A stretch of DNA of 64,000 nt, taken from NCBI RefSeq assembly GCF_003268635.1, contig NZ_CP029639.1, positions 5,033,501 through 5,097,500 of the forward strand, in the 5' to 3' direction. Position numbers and translations under genes: made by a program. Of the stretch, positions 36,430 to 45,957 are shown in pieces; the first letter of the stretch is position 1; the number at the start of each line of letters is the position of its first letter. The notes below the pieces were generated by a model. It did not search any database, was not told the DNA's origin, and saw only the letters and a program-made list of their open reading frames with translations. The stretch comes from Paenibacillus sp. DCT19 (GTDB lineage Bacteria; Bacillota; Bacilli; Paenibacillales; Paenibacillaceae).

Positions 36430-38213
36430 TCCATAATGTTGCGAAACAATGCGGTGGCTTGGTGAGAGCTTCCCGGTGCGACATGCTGAACCAGCACAGC
36501 GACTGCATATTGTGGATTTTCGACTGGTCCGTAACCGATAAACCATTGATGGTTCAGCTTATGACCTCGCAGCTCAACTTGAGCCGTTCCAGACTTCCCT
36601 GCAACATGCCACTTGGCTTGCTGCAGGGTTTTTCCCGTTCCATTTGTCACGACTCCTCTCATCCACTTCAATAACTGATGTGCGGTGGCTGGTGAGATCT
36701 GACCTGTATGAGATGGCGAATCATGTAAAGGCATTTCCAGCATCGTATCACCATCCGCATAGCGTATACGTTGGACTAACCTTGGTGCACTCACCTTACC
36801 TTCGTGCAAGAGCGTAACGATTAGATTGGCTGCTTGAAGAGGTGTGACCAAGGTGTCTCGCTGCCCAATCGAAGTCTGCACTTTAGCCCCTTCATCTTGC
36901 GAGGAAACTGCTGTAGTGCGAACCCGCCCTGCATCTTCATGATCAAAGTGTCGCAGAATTGGCATTCCTCCAACATGCTTGCCCTCCCAACCAATCGTAC
37001 GCGCAAGCCCTAATGCATCAGCAGTACGTTCCAACTGTTCCATGCTTAATCGGCGAGCCGTCTCGGCGAAGACGATGTTACAGGATTGAGCAAAACCTTC
37101 TTCTAGGTGTAATGTTCCATGTCCATGCTCTTTCCAGCAAGACAGTCCGTATTTCCCCCATTCCCCGTTACAATGAAAGGTTTCCCGTGAAGACACGACA
37201 TGGGTTTCAAGTGCCGCAGCGGCTGTAACGATTTTGAAAATAGACCCAGGAACGGCTCCTTGAATCGCGCGATTGGCCCACAATGATTGTGTCGGTTCCA
37301 CATGTAGCGGCGTATACATGGGCATAGAAATCATCGCTCGCACATCGGCTGTAGCGGCATCCAGTACAACGACAGCTCCTTCCTGGATACCCGACCGCTT
37401 CGCAATGGCCTCCAAGTCCTGTTGGATATCTGCATCAACCGTCGTCTCTACTCGTAATGGGTAATGGCTATTAGTTGGAGCGATAACACGTGGCTGCATC
37501 TCGGGAATGACCTCACCAGCGCCTGTAACCATGCGTGTTAGCAATGTGGGTCCAATTCCCATCATCAAGGGCTCTAGCGTCCTTTCTAGCCCTGCTGCTC
37601 CCGACTTCATGGCAAATGGTTGCTTCACTTCATTGATATGTGCTGTTGGTGATATTAAACGATCAGGCTGCTCAGCTAAATACCCAAGCCACTGCATCCC
37701 CGTATATCTCTGATTATATCGGCTCATCATCGGATAAACATATGCCCCCACATCCTGCAATTGACGAATCTGGGTTACTTGCGAATCACTTAATACAACA
37801 GGCTGCTGATTGCCTGCCGTCCATAACCGAGGTGTGTGGTCTTGTTCCCATTCTTGTTGTAACTTCATGACATCCGTATGTAAAATAGCAGCTAGCTGGT
37901 TCAACTGTGATTCTGCATGTCGAGTGGTTCCTGAACTGGTGGCATGTTGATGTGGAAAAAGAACAAGCACCCATTGCAATGTTCCCGTTAGTGGCTTCCC
38001 TTTATAATCTGTAAATTGCCCCCGACCCGAATCAAGCATCACACCCCGTTCTCGTTGTAATACAGACATCTCCCGCAGAGAACGAGTGGTGCCCGGAACC
38101 ACCTGGTTCACTTGGATAATCTGAATCCAAGCTAGACGGAGCAGAAGAACAGCAAGTACACCTGTCAAAAGCATACAAGCTACAAAAATTCTGCGTTTCA
38201 AGTGTACATTCAT
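36393..38213 (-). CDS. Penicillin-binding protein (class B-type transpeptidase)
   Basis: Membrane-anchored D,D-transpeptidase that cross-links peptidoglycan. In 606 residues: one membrane helix (about 9-31), a non-catalytic region with a dimer-domain-like RERGVMLDSGRGQFTDY, then the transpeptidase domain with Ser324-x-x-Lys (SIFK), SxN in QSCNIVF and the KTG box as KSGTAQVE. It resembles the FtsI/PbpA/SpoVD class, but lacks PASTA repeats. Start ATG 38213 (MNVHLKRR) follows AAAGGGTG. Its 3' end overlaps the convergent AI-2E permease gene by 37 bp. Which septal, elongation or spore role it has cannot be told. Confidence 0.88.
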   Translation of the reverse strand: MNVHLKRRIFVACMLLTGVLAVLLLRLAWIQIIQVNQVVPGTTRSLREMSVLQRERGVMLDSGRGQFTDYKGKPLTGTLQWVLVLFPHQHATSSGTTRHAESQLNQLAAILHTDVMKLQQEWEQDHTPRLWTAGNQQPVVLSDSQVTQIRQLQDVGAYVYPMMSRYNQRYTGMQWLGYLAEQPDRLISPTAHINEVKQPFAMKSGAAGLERTLEPLMMGIGPTLLTRMVTGAGEVIPEMQPRVIAPTNSHYPLRVETTVDADIQQDLEAIAKRSGIQEGAVVVLDAATADVRAMISMPMYTPLHVEPTQSLWANRAIQGAVPGSIFKIVTAAAALETHVVSSRETFHCNGEWGKYGLSCWKEHGHGTLHLEEGFAQSCNIVFAETARRLSMEQLERTADALGLARTIGWEGKHVGGMPILRHFDHEDAGRVRTTAVSSQDEGAKVQTSIGQRDTLVTPLQAANLIVTLLHEGKVSAPRLVQRIRYADGDTMLEMPLHDSPSHTGQISPATAHQLLKWMRGVVTNGTGKTLQQAKWHVAGKSGTAQVELRGHKLNHQWFIGYGPVENPQYAVAVLVQHVAPGSSHQATALFRNIMDYLAEVSPSSAG

Positions 38214-38278
38214 CGTGTTCACCCTTTTACGTTTTGGCATAGTATGCGCAAAGGATATGCATTTATCCAATAAATAAC

Positions 38279-38307
38279 AAAAAGCCTGTTCCATCATCGG
38301 AACAGGC
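38279..38307 (-). terminator. Terminator after the chemoreceptor gene
   Basis: Minus-strand stem GCCTGTTCC/GGAACAGGC (38307-38284) followed by TTTTT. Confidence 0.8.
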
Positions 38308-38386
38308 CTTCTCATTAATAATACAATTATTCTATTACAGATGGTGTATTGCCACTTTCCACATGCTACATCTGATATAGATAAGA

Positions 38387-40648
38387 TTACACGGTGAATC
38401 GTGACAAGGTGTCTTTCAATTCGTTGGATACGTTCTGCAGCTTATCAGACAGGTTAACCAACTGATTACTAATATTTTGCTGTTCACTACTGAGCGAAGC
38501 AACCTCTTGTGACGTAGCTGATGACTCTTCAGCTACAGCGCTAACGTTACTCATCGCTTCCGATAGCGTAACCTGTGATTTGTTCAAATCTCCAATCGAG
38601 TTTGTTGCCATATCCAGTCGTTCTACAAATGCACCCATTTGTTGCTGAACTGAAGCAAAGATGACGTTGGTATCCTTCACGGAATCCATTTGTTCTTTGA
38701 AGAGTGGATACGCGTCCGATAGGGCTTCAACGGTTTCGTTCATCTCGGTCATGATGTTGTCTGTAATTTCACCAACCATGTCAATCGACTTTCTGGATTG
38801 TTCAGCCAATTGCCGAACCTCATTAGCAACAACCATAAATCCACGACCCGCTGTACCCGCCCGTGCCGCTTCAATCGTAGCATTGAGGGACAATATGTTC
38901 GTTTGCTTCGTAATATTTTGCATCACATCAAGCACCTTCAGAACAGAGGACGTGCTCTCTTTAAGGGAATCCACTTTGTTCACCAGTGCACCGATCATTT
39001 CTTCGGTCTTCTGGGTTTTGGTCATCAATTGGTTCAAATGCTGAATACCCGTTTCACTGGACTTCTCAACATGACGTGCGGATTGTCCCATTTCCTCATT
39101 GGCAGCGACTACACTTTCCATCTGACGAGAGATGTTATCCGTGAGATCATTACCACGCTCAGCCTCGTTTGCAAGACTGCTCGCACCTCCTGCAATCTCT
39201 TCTGTAGCCACAGCGATCTCAGAAGCGGAAACAGCTGTTTTCTTAGAAGCATTGCTGAGCTCTGACGCTGTATCCAGCACTTCTTGGGCAGAACGATTCG
39301 TTTGCTCAACCAGCTTGGTGATCTGCTCCATCATCTCATTAAATGCAGCCGACAATTGACCAATCTCATCCTTAGACGTATATGGTGTACGAACTTTAAG
39401 ATCACCTTTGGCTCCTTGTTGCATCAGATCTTTCAATTTACCCAATGGACGAGCAAACATACGAACCATCCAAATACCGATCAAGACAGCAATTGCGGCA
39501 TCAAGTAGTGCCATCCACAATGTGAGCGTAAGAATACCTTTGGCATCCTTAACCAATACGGACGTTGGCAACAACCCGATTAACTTCCAATTGGATGCTT
39601 CCATCGTGCTATACACAGCTAACATCTCCGTGTTCTTATCATCCACTGTGTATTCTGTATTAAGGCTTCCTGTCTTCTCAGTAAGGTCTTTGAAAAATGT
39701 AAGTTCGGTATCTTTTCCTGTACGATCTGGAATGGTTGAAGCGACCACTTTATTGTCTGGTGCAATCAACTGCAGCACTGAGCCCGGTCCCAGATCAAGT
39801 GATTTCAACTGTTCTTCCAGCACTTCTAATTTCAGTTCAATAATTAATACATACGATTGATTAGAACCTTGTAAGTTCTTCATTGAGCGAGCAATGCGGA
39901 AAGTTGGCATTGATCCATCTTCTTCATTCTGCGTTGGCAACCAGCGATATCCACCAGCTTGGGTAAGCTCAGCATACCAAGGCTCAGTACGAATGCTTCC
40001 CATGGAGGAACTACTATTGCCTGTACCCATCGTTGATTTCGTTTCATCCGTAGGAACCAAATAAATCGCTTCCATGGATTTGTTTGTAAATGCGATGTTG
40101 GACAACTGCTTGTTGATGGAACTAGAATTCACAAACAAGTCATACGCGGACAAATTTTTGTCAGACATTTTCTGCAGTAACGATTGCATCTCTGGATCGA
40201 AGAAAATCTGTGTGGAGGTATCCACAAAACGTTCTAAAATAATATCCAGCTTTTGCTTCGTTTGTTCAATCGTCTCTTGATTAGATAGAGAGGCATTTTG
40301 TTCAATCGTGTTTTTGGCTTTATTATAAGATAATAGCCCCAAGCTAACGACAAAAATCATAATTGCGGCAAAAAAGATAAAGAACAATTTGACGCCAACC
40401 GACTTAATTGGATTCGCTTTCTTAATTTGAGATAACGTTGAACCCCCTAGGTTCTTCCACTTCACGTTTTTCAAATCTGGCTTGCTCCATTTTACTTTAA
40501 AGGGTTTTTTATTTGATGCCCCATCAGCTTTGCTATGTACAGCTTTTCCCTTTTTCGTAATCTTTTCCTTCAATACGTTTAACACTTTATTTTCCTTCAC
40601 CGGCTTTTCCTTCTTTTCCCCATTTTCTCTCTGCTTCTTTTGAACCAT
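38387..40648 (-). CDS. Methyl-accepting chemotaxis protein
   Basis: Chemoreceptor that senses an external ligand and controls CheA. Order of parts: an unusual basic, Lys-rich cytosolic N-terminus of about 85 residues, membrane helix 1 (about 88-110), an extracellular Cache-like sensor (about 111-365), helix 2 (about 368-392), a HAMP domain ([10 protein letters not shown] onward) and a long coiled-coil signalling domain with the hairpin tip [15 protein letters not shown] and [15 protein letters not shown]. The start is probably ATG 40648, six bases inside the longest frame, as AGGTG is better spaced to it. The ligand is unknown. Confidence 0.9.
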   Translation of the reverse strand: MVQKKQRENGEKKEKPVKENKVLNVLKEKITKKGKAVHSKADGASNKKPFKVKWSKPDLKNVKWKNLGGSTLSQIKKANPIKSVGVKLFFIFFAAIMIFVVSLGLLSYNKAKNTIEQNASLSNQETIEQTKQKLDIILERFVDTSTQIFFDPEMQSLLQKMSDKNLSAYDLFVNSSSINKQLSNIAFTNKSMEAIYLVPTDETKSTMGTGNSSSSMGSIRTEPWYAELTQAGGYRWLPTQNEEDGSMPTFRIARSMKNLQGSNQSYVLIIELKLEVLEEQLKSLDLGPGSVLQLIAPDNKVVASTIPDRTGKDTELTFFKDLTEKTGSLNTEYTVDDKNTEMLAVYSTMEASNWKLIGLLPTSVLVKDAKGILTLTLWMALLDAAIAVLIGIWMVRMFARPLGKLKDLMQQGAKGDLKVRTPYTSKDEIGQLSAAFNEMMEQITKLVEQTNRSAQEVLDTASELSNASKKTAVSASEIAVATEEIAGGASSLANEAERGNDLTDNISRQMESVVAANEEMGQSARHVEKSSETGIQHLNQLMTKTQKTEEMIGALVNKVDSLKESTSSVLKVLDVMQNITKQTNILSLNATIEAARAGTAGRGFMVVANEVRQLAEQSRKSIDMVGEITDNIMTEMNETVEALSDAYPLFKEQMDSVKDTNVIFASVQQQMGAFVERLDMATNSIGDLNKSQVTLSEAMSNVSAVAEESSATSQEVASLSSEQQNISNQLVNLSDKLQNVSNELKDTLSRFTV

Positions 40649-40783
40649 TTCCATTCACCTGCCAGTTCCTACTTGTTGGATTTTTCTTACTTTCCCCTAT
40701 AAACATGTATTATTCGACAGGTTTCCTATTTCCCCTTTACTAAACCAAAAATTTTTTACAACTTTTTTCCTAATTTTCTATAC

Positions 40784-40817
40784 AAAAAAGACCCCCATCA
40801 ACCGATATACGGAGGTC
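40784..40817 (-). terminator. Terminator after trhP2
   Basis: Minus-strand GACCTCC pairs with GGGGGTC (one wobble) and is followed by TTTTTT. It closes the alaS-to-trhP2 gene run. Confidence 0.6.
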
Positions 40818-40887
40818 ATTTTTAGTAATTGATAACATAATATTGTTATTTCATAATACTATTTTGTTATATTATAGGTCTGCAAGA

Positions 40888-42216
40888 CTATTTCTTTTTT
40901 CTCATCATATCGAAATAAGAAATAGGTTGATTTACTTTCATTTTCACACGTTGCAGTGGATGTCTTGCAGCATCTAGGACATTGCCTTCCTCATCCTGCA
41001 ATTCTCCGACAACTTGTTTGAAGAATGTGCCACCTGGGCCGAAAAATTCGATCTGATCGCCCGGCTTGAAGTGATTGCGCTGTTGAATTGTCGCCATGCC
41101 AGTCGCAGCATCATAATCCATAACGAGTCCTGCGAAGTCGTAAGGAACTGCTTTTTCTTCTGGCTCATAGATATGATCCTCATGATCTGGTGTGTCATAG
41201 AAGAAACCTGTGTTTAGTGGACGGTTTGCAGCTTTATTCATCTCTTCAACCCATTCCGGTTTCAACACATAATTTTCTGGATCAGCCATATAAGCATCAA
41301 TCGCTTGACGATATACGTTAACCACAGTAGCTACATAGTGAATCGATTTCATACGACCTTCGATTTTGAAGCTATCCACACCGACGTCGATCAATTCAGG
41401 GAGATGTCCGATCATGCATAGATCTTTGGAACCCATGGAGAAGGCATTATCCTGTTTTTCGAACAGTGGAATCTGATTCTCGCCCAGGTTAAATGGAGCA
41501 GGAGCTTGCATCTGCATCTCTTCTTCGCTGACCCATACACCTTCTTCTCGTGCGTCCTCAAATAGATCATATTTCCAGCGGCAGGATTGGCAACAGCCCC
41601 CGCGATTGGAGTCCCGGTCCGTAAAGTGATTGGATAATACGCAACGCCCAGAGTACGAAGAACACATTGCACCATGGATGAAAGCTTCGATCTCGATATC
41701 AACATGAGCCTTGATCTCTTCGATCTCCTCAAAGCTTGTCTCACGGCCTAGAACGACACGTGGCAGCCCTTCATCCTTCCAGAACTTCACGGCTTGCCAG
41801 TTAAGCGTTGATTGTTGGGTACTCAAGTGAACCTCAAGTCCAGGAACCGCACGCAGCGCCACATCAATAATAGCTGGATCTGCAACGATTACCGCTGAAA
41901 TGCCGGCATTATACAAATTCTGAAGATACGCTTCAATCCCCTCGACATCTTCATTGTGTGCATAGATGTTCGTTGCCACAAACACTTTCGCGCCGTATTT
42001 CTTGGCAAACTCCACACCTTCGCGCATTTCCTCAAAGCTAAAATTGTCAGCATTCGAACGCAAGCCGTAGGCCTGTCCACCAATATACACGGCATCTGCG
42101 CCGTAATGGATTGCAAACTTCAGTTTTTCCAGATTCCCAGCCGGAGCAAGTAGCTCCGGTTTATCCAGACGGTTACGTTTGCCGGAGAACTTCCGCTGTA
42201 CCGCCACTGTTTCCAT
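40888..42216 (-). CDS. trhP2: tRNA hydroxylation protein P2 (peptidase U32 family, YrrO)
   Basis: U32-family protein that with TrhP1 makes 5-hydroxyuridine at position 34 of tRNA, using prephenate, in Bacillus and relatives; it was long annotated as a collagenase-like protease. In 442 residues: KPELLAPAGNLEKLKFAIHYGADAVYIGG, and the four-cysteine cluster region MCSSYSGRCVLSNH and GGCCQSCRWKYDLFE. The C-terminal U32 barrel domain (DQIEFFGPGG) is present. ATG 42216 is chosen because the GTG three codons earlier overlaps the ribosome site GAGGTG. It lies 17 bp after trhP1. Confidence 0.9.
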   Translation of the reverse strand: METVAVQRKFSGKRNRLDKPELLAPAGNLEKLKFAIHYGADAVYIGGQAYGLRSNADNFSFEEMREGVEFAKKYGAKVFVATNIYAHNEDVEGIEAYLQNLYNAGISAVIVADPAIIDVALRAVPGLEVHLSTQQSTLNWQAVKFWKDEGLPRVVLGRETSFEEIEEIKAHVDIEIEAFIHGAMCSSYSGRCVLSNHFTDRDSNRGGCCQSCRWKYDLFEDAREEGVWVSEEEMQMQAPAPFNLGENQIPLFEKQDNAFSMGSKDLCMIGHLPELIDVGVDSFKIEGRMKSIHYVATVVNVYRQAIDAYMADPENYVLKPEWVEEMNKAANRPLNTGFFYDTPDHEDHIYEPEEKAVPYDFAGLVMDYDAATGMATIQQRNHFKPGDQIEFFGPGGTFFKQVVGELQDEEGNVLDAARHPLQRVKMKVNQPISYFDMMRKKK

Positions 42217-42233
42217 TTTCTTCACCTCTTCTA

Positions 42234-43163
42234 TTAATACACTTGTTCTTTGTAGAAAAATCCAAATGACAATTCCCGTTCAGGATCTTGCAATTCACGA
42301 ACTTCATCTAACCACTCTTCGGAGAAGGCATATGCATCAGCATCTGAGATATAATGATCAATTGCTTTTCGGTAGGCTTTAACTACAGCTACATTGTAGG
42401 CTAGCGGCTTCAAAATGCCTTCAATCTTCAAGCTGTGCACGCCTGCCTCCATTAACAGATGTAGATCCTCCAAAATGCAAATATCCTCTGAACTCATAAT
42501 ATGTGTTCCGTTCACATCTTCATAGATGGGGAATTTCTCATCCCGTCGCTCAGCTTCAATCAAGAACAAACCACGCTCTTTGCCGAGATTCCCCTCCACA
42601 AGACGACCCTGATGTGACATATAACTCTGTACAAGGCTACGCTTGGAATGATAAATATTAGTCATCCCGTGTACCTGTACCTGAGCCTCTACTTTCAGAA
42701 AAGGAACCATCTCCGTCAGTTCGTCCATGTTCAGCTCGCGAGCCAACACGACACGACTGGCGCCTTTTGTCCCCCAGTAGTTGGCAGTGGCATAGTTGGT
42801 TGAAGTCATCTCTGCATTCCAATGCAGCTGAATGTGCGAAGCATATTCTCGAATAGCTCCAAGCACCGACGGATCATTGAACTCCACCCCGTGTACGCCG
42901 ATTTTGCCCAGTGCTTGAACATACTCAGGTAATTCCTTCAGTAGATCGTTGGACATCAAGTTCGTCATAGATACATAGACACGTGCCTGATGTTTCGTCG
43001 CAAGTTCTACGACCTCTGCTGTCTCTTCTATAGTGAAGCTACCAGGAAGTCGCATACCGAATCGGTCATCCCCGATTAACAGGGCATCCGCACCTGCCTG
43101 TAACAGCACCTCTGCTTCATTTACATTCGCTGCTGTAACCAGCAGTTCATGTTTCTTACTCAT
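42234..43163 (-). CDS. trhP1: tRNA hydroxylation protein P1 (peptidase U32 family, YrrN)
   Basis: Partner of TrhP2 in tRNA wobble-uridine hydroxylation. The protein has 309 residues, as in Bacillus. It begins MSKKHELLVTAANVNEAEVLL, has the U32 core (GADALLIGDDRFGMRLPG) and CILEDLHLLMEAGVHSLKIEG. It lacks the C-terminal barrel and Cys-rich cluster of TrhP2, as expected. Start ATG 43163 is spaced six bases from GGAGGGG; the ATG six bases upstream is too close. Unlike B. subtilis, no yrrM methyltransferase separates it from mltG. Confidence 0.9.
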   Translation of the reverse strand: MSKKHELLVTAANVNEAEVLLQAGADALLIGDDRFGMRLPGSFTIEETAEVVELATKHQARVYVSMTNLMSNDLLKELPEYVQALGKIGVHGVEFNDPSVLGAIREYASHIQLHWNAEMTSTNYATANYWGTKGASRVVLARELNMDELTEMVPFLKVEAQVQVHGMTNIYHSKRSLVQSYMSHQGRLVEGNLGKERGLFLIEAERRDEKFPIYEDVNGTHIMSSEDICILEDLHLLMEAGVHSLKIEGILKPLAYNVAVVKAYRKAIDHYISDADAYAFSEEWLDEVRELQDPERELSFGFFYKEQVY

Positions 43164-43178
43164 ATACATCCCCTCCGC

Positions 43179-44219
43179 TTATTGCGCAGCCTTGCTCTTG
43201 GCTATATTTTGCTGATGTTCCTTATACGTTTTGGCAAACAAATGCCCAGACGAACCGTCCTTTTTGGTTACATAAAACAGGTATTCTGAAGCTTCTGGTT
43301 GAAGAGCCGCCTGAATGGACGGAAGACTTGGACTTGCAATCGGACCTGGTGGTAAACCTTTGTTCAGATACGTATTGTAGGGACTCTCTACTTTTAGATC
43401 CTTGAAGAGCAATCTAGCCTTCGGCTTGTCCAATAAATATTGCACCGTAGCATCAATCTCCAGCTTCATATCCTGATGAATCCGATTATAGATCACGCCC
43501 GCAACTAGAGGACGTTCTGCATCAACTACAACTTCTCTCTCCACCAACGACGCGATGGTCAGCAACTCATGCAACGACAAGTTTTTCTCTTGCAGTTCTT
43601 TCTCCAGATCCGGAATCGAATTCACTCTAGTTTGGAACTCCTCCAGCATGCGCTGCATGACATCATGAGTGGAACTGTCCTTTTTGAGTTCATAGGTTTC
43701 AGGGAACAGATATCCTTCCAGTACGTACCGCAACTCTTCATCCACTGGAACATCTTTAATAATATCTACATCAAAGGCAGAAGGGTCATTGGCGAGCTTG
43801 ATAAATTCTTCGCGATCCACAATGCCTTCTTCCGATAATTTATCCGCCATTTGCAGCACAGTATAACCTTCCGGAATCGTAAACTTCACCATTTCCTCGG
43901 GTACAACCTCACCATTATTCAGCTTGTTCACGATCTCCTCATATGACACACCAGGATTCATTGAATAGGTACCTGCCATAAAATTCGATCCTTGCTTCTT
44001 CCATTTCAAATAACCTTTAAAAGCTAAACCACTTCGAATAAGACCTTCTTGCTGTAGTTGTTCTGCAATTTTTGATGTTCCTGTTCCGCTTTTGATCTCA
44101 AAAACGATCGGCTCTGTTGAAGCTTCGAGTGGACGCATCATGTTCCAGGCATATGCACCAGCCCCACCAGCAGCTACAACAATGACAAGCAGAAGAATTA
44201 ACCAACCTTTCCCTTTCAA
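43179..44219 (-). CDS. mltG: Endolytic murein transglycosylase MltG
   Basis: Membrane-bound lytic transglycosylase that cuts nascent glycan strands and sets their length. One N-terminal membrane helix (WLILLLVIVVAAGGAGAYAW), then a LysM-like subdomain and the YceG catalytic domain with the likely catalytic Glu in IASLVEREVVVDAERP and conserved DATVQYLL and YNTYLNKGLPPGPIASP. The most upstream frame begins TTG 44243, but AAAGGAG lies inside it, so TTG 44219 ten bases after that site is the likely start. Confidence 0.9.
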   Translation of the reverse strand: MKGKGWLILLLVIVVAAGGAGAYAWNMMRPLEASTEPIVFEIKSGTGTSKIAEQLQQEGLIRSGLAFKGYLKWKKQGSNFMAGTYSMNPGVSYEEIVNKLNNGEVVPEEMVKFTIPEGYTVLQMADKLSEEGIVDREEFIKLANDPSAFDVDIIKDVPVDEELRYVLEGYLFPETYELKKDSSTHDVMQRMLEEFQTRVNSIPDLEKELQEKNLSLHELLTIASLVEREVVVDAERPLVAGVIYNRIHQDMKLEIDATVQYLLDKPKARLLFKDLKVESPYNTYLNKGLPPGPIASPSLPSIQAALQPEASEYLFYVTKKDGSSGHLFAKTYKEHQQNIAKSKAAQ

Positions 44220-44245
44220 AAAAGAAACAACTCCTTTACACAACC

Positions 44246-44268
44246 AAAAAGAGCGGACTTCTCCGCCC
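44246..44268 (-). terminator. Hairpin terminator between DUF1292 gene and mltG
   Basis: Minus-strand seven-pair stem GGGCGGA GAAG TCCGCTC followed by TTTTT. It may reduce read-through into mltG. Confidence 0.55.
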
Positions 44269-44294
44269 TTCCGGTTTCTTCAATTTGAAGCTGA

Positions 44295-44609
44295 TTAATC
44301 TTCATCAATGGGAAGTGTACATTCATCGTATAATTCCGAGATGTTCTCCCACTCTTCATCATCGTCAATCGTTACTAACTCCGGCATGATCTGGTCTTCA
44401 CTACCTGGCAATACTCTCAGAAGTTCAACTTCGTCATAAGGACGCAATGAGCTTCGAAGTACGGCGTATTGCTGACCATGCACCTCGAATTCAGCCAGCA
44501 AGTCGTAGGGATGTGATTTCCCGTTCTCTTCCTCGAGCTCAACATGAGCACCAAAAGCCAAACGCAGTGAATCTGTCCATTTTAGGTCTTTGCGGCTGTA
44601 TTCAGTCAT
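44295..44609 (-). CDS. DUF1292 family protein, second copy
   Basis: Acidic 104-residue protein of the DUF1292 (YrzB-like) family, here diverged from its neighbour but sharing the layout: an early strand (HPYDLLAEFEVHGQQYAVLRS), a middle DEVELLRVLPG and an acidic end (TIDDDEEWENISELYDE). The start codon directly follows the stop of the upstream DUF1292 gene, so the pair is translationally coupled. Function is unknown. Confidence 0.75.
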   Translation of the reverse strand: MTEYSRKDLKWTDSLRLAFGAHVELEEENGKSHPYDLLAEFEVHGQQYAVLRSSLRPYDEVELLRVLPGSEDQIMPELVTIDDDEEWENISELYDECTLPIDED

Positions 44610-44909
44610 TTAGTTCGCTTCCTCTTCATCTTCTGCTAAGAATGTATTAAACGTCTCCTCAACGATATCCCATTCGGCATCATCTTGGATGACGAAAAGT
44701 TTAATGTCGTCGCCCTCTTCTTCGTAACGGAATGCATATACATCCGTCTCTCCATCCTCAGGCTCAACCGGAGCAACCATCATGTACTTGGCCTCCGAAC
44801 CATCTACTTCAAACTTCATGATGACTTCGAATTCTTCTTCATTGCCCTCGTCATCCGCAATGTAAATAATCTCCGATTCTTCTTCCATACCCAGTTGATC
44901 TTCAGCCAT
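44610..44909 (-). CDS. yrzB: DUF1292 family protein (YrzB)
   Basis: Very acidic 99-residue protein; the first copy and the closer to Bacillus YrzB by position (between ruvX and mltG). Core: NEEEFEVIMKFEVDGSEAKYMMVAP, then VYAFRYEEEGDDIKLFVI and EWDIVEETFNTFL. Function is not known. Twelve bases separate it from ruvX. Confidence 0.85.
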   Translation of the reverse strand: MAEDQLGMEEESEIIYIADDEGNEEEFEVIMKFEVDGSEAKYMMVAPVEPEDGETDVYAFRYEEEGDDIKLFVIQDDAEWDIVEETFNTFLAEDEEEAN

Positions 44910-44921
44910 TGTTGATCCCCC

Positions 44922-45341
44922 TCACCTTTTACTGTTGGCATCTAAATAGTTTTGCAAAATCAAGCTTGCGGCCATTTTGTCCACAACCTGCTTGCGTTTT
45001 TTCCGACTGACATCCGCTTCAATCAGCGTTCTTTCCGCTGCCATGGTTGTCAGCCGTTCATCCCAAAGGTGAACAGGTAAATTCAGTTCGCCCCGCAGGC
45101 GTTCGGCAAAATCAATACAGATTTCACCCCGCGGACCTACGGTGCCGTTCATGTTTTTGGGGAGCCCTACAACGATCTCGCTAATCTCGTGCTCGCGCAC
45201 AAGCTCGGCAATTCGACCGAACTCACCTTCATCCCGGCGGCGTTCAAGCACTTCCAATCCCTGGGCAGTCCAACCGAAGGCGTCACTGACAGCAACTCCG
45301 ATTCTTCGGTCCCCATAATCCAAACCTAATATTTTCATCAT
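44922..45341 (-). CDS. ruvX: Holliday junction resolvase-like protein (RuvX/YqgF, YrrK)
   Basis: RNase H-fold protein of 139 residues, thought to act in rRNA maturation or as a Holliday junction resolvase. Motifs: LGLDYGDRRIGVAVSD with the first acidic residue, IVVGLPKNMNGTVGPRG, and LWDERLTTMAAERTL. Two adjacent ATG codons are possible starts after GGGAGAG. Position between ireB and yrzB agrees with other Bacillales. Confidence 0.9.
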   Translation of the reverse strand: MMKILGLDYGDRRIGVAVSDAFGWTAQGLEVLERRRDEGEFGRIAELVREHEISEIVVGLPKNMNGTVGPRGEICIDFAERLRGELNLPVHLWDERLTTMAAERTLIEADVSRKKRKQVVDKMAASLILQNYLDANSKR

Positions 45342-45465
45342 GCTCTCCCATCCTCAAGCCTGCTTAGGAGGACTACTCATCCTCTCTCTCAAGCTTCAGG
45401 CTGACTACTGTCGGTTCATTTCCCGCTGCCCTGCATGGGCTGCATCACAGCGGAAGCGGTGTACA

Positions 45466-45726
45466 TTACCGGTGATTGGCCAGATAAGAACGTACAAGCT
45501 CTTCAATGAGCTCGTCGCGCTCTTTTTTCCGAACCAGGCTGCGTGCATTGTTGTGACGAGGGATGTATGCGGGGTCGCCAGAGATCAGATACCCTACAAT
45601 CTGGTTGATTGGATTATACTCCTTATCGACCAATGCATCATATACCGTGAGAAGAATCTCTTGGGAGGATGCCTCCTGCTCGTCACCTTTCACATTAAAT
45701 TTAACCGTCTTATCCATGGAGTCCAT
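45466..45726 (-). CDS. ireB: IreB family regulatory phosphoprotein (YrzL)
   Basis: Small protein (86 residues) of the DUF965 family; in Enterococcus IreB is a substrate of the PASTA kinase IreK and tunes cephalosporin resistance. Sequence signs: [17 protein letters not shown] with conserved N-terminal threonine, [20 protein letters not shown], and [16 protein letters not shown] 45726 follows CGAGGTG. Conserved next to ruvX and alaS in Bacillales. Confidence 0.9.
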   Translation of the reverse strand: MDSMDKTVKFNVKGDEQEASSQEILLTVYDALVDKEYNPINQIVGYLISGDPAYIPRHNNARSLVRKKERDELIEELVRSYLANHR

Positions 45727-45957
45727 TGATGACACCTCGCTCCTGCATGAACATGGGGACCATGTCCTGCCGAATTGATTTCTGCTTATATAATAACATA
45801 TTCTGACTGTCACGAGTAAACAAAGGAGAAGCGAATTGTGTTTTTTGCTTGACTGTTACGATTTACAGCATGTTGTTCCTGTCATTTCGTAGCTGAAAGC
45901 AGAAATTATATTCGCTTCATCCTCTGTAAATGTTTGATTCAACGCATATCGATTGAA

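Noticed and set aside
40700..40760. Sigma-D-like promoter before the chemoreceptor gene
   Set aside because: TAAA and GTCGAATA are present, but the spacing is 17 rather than 15 bases and the -10 matches poorly.
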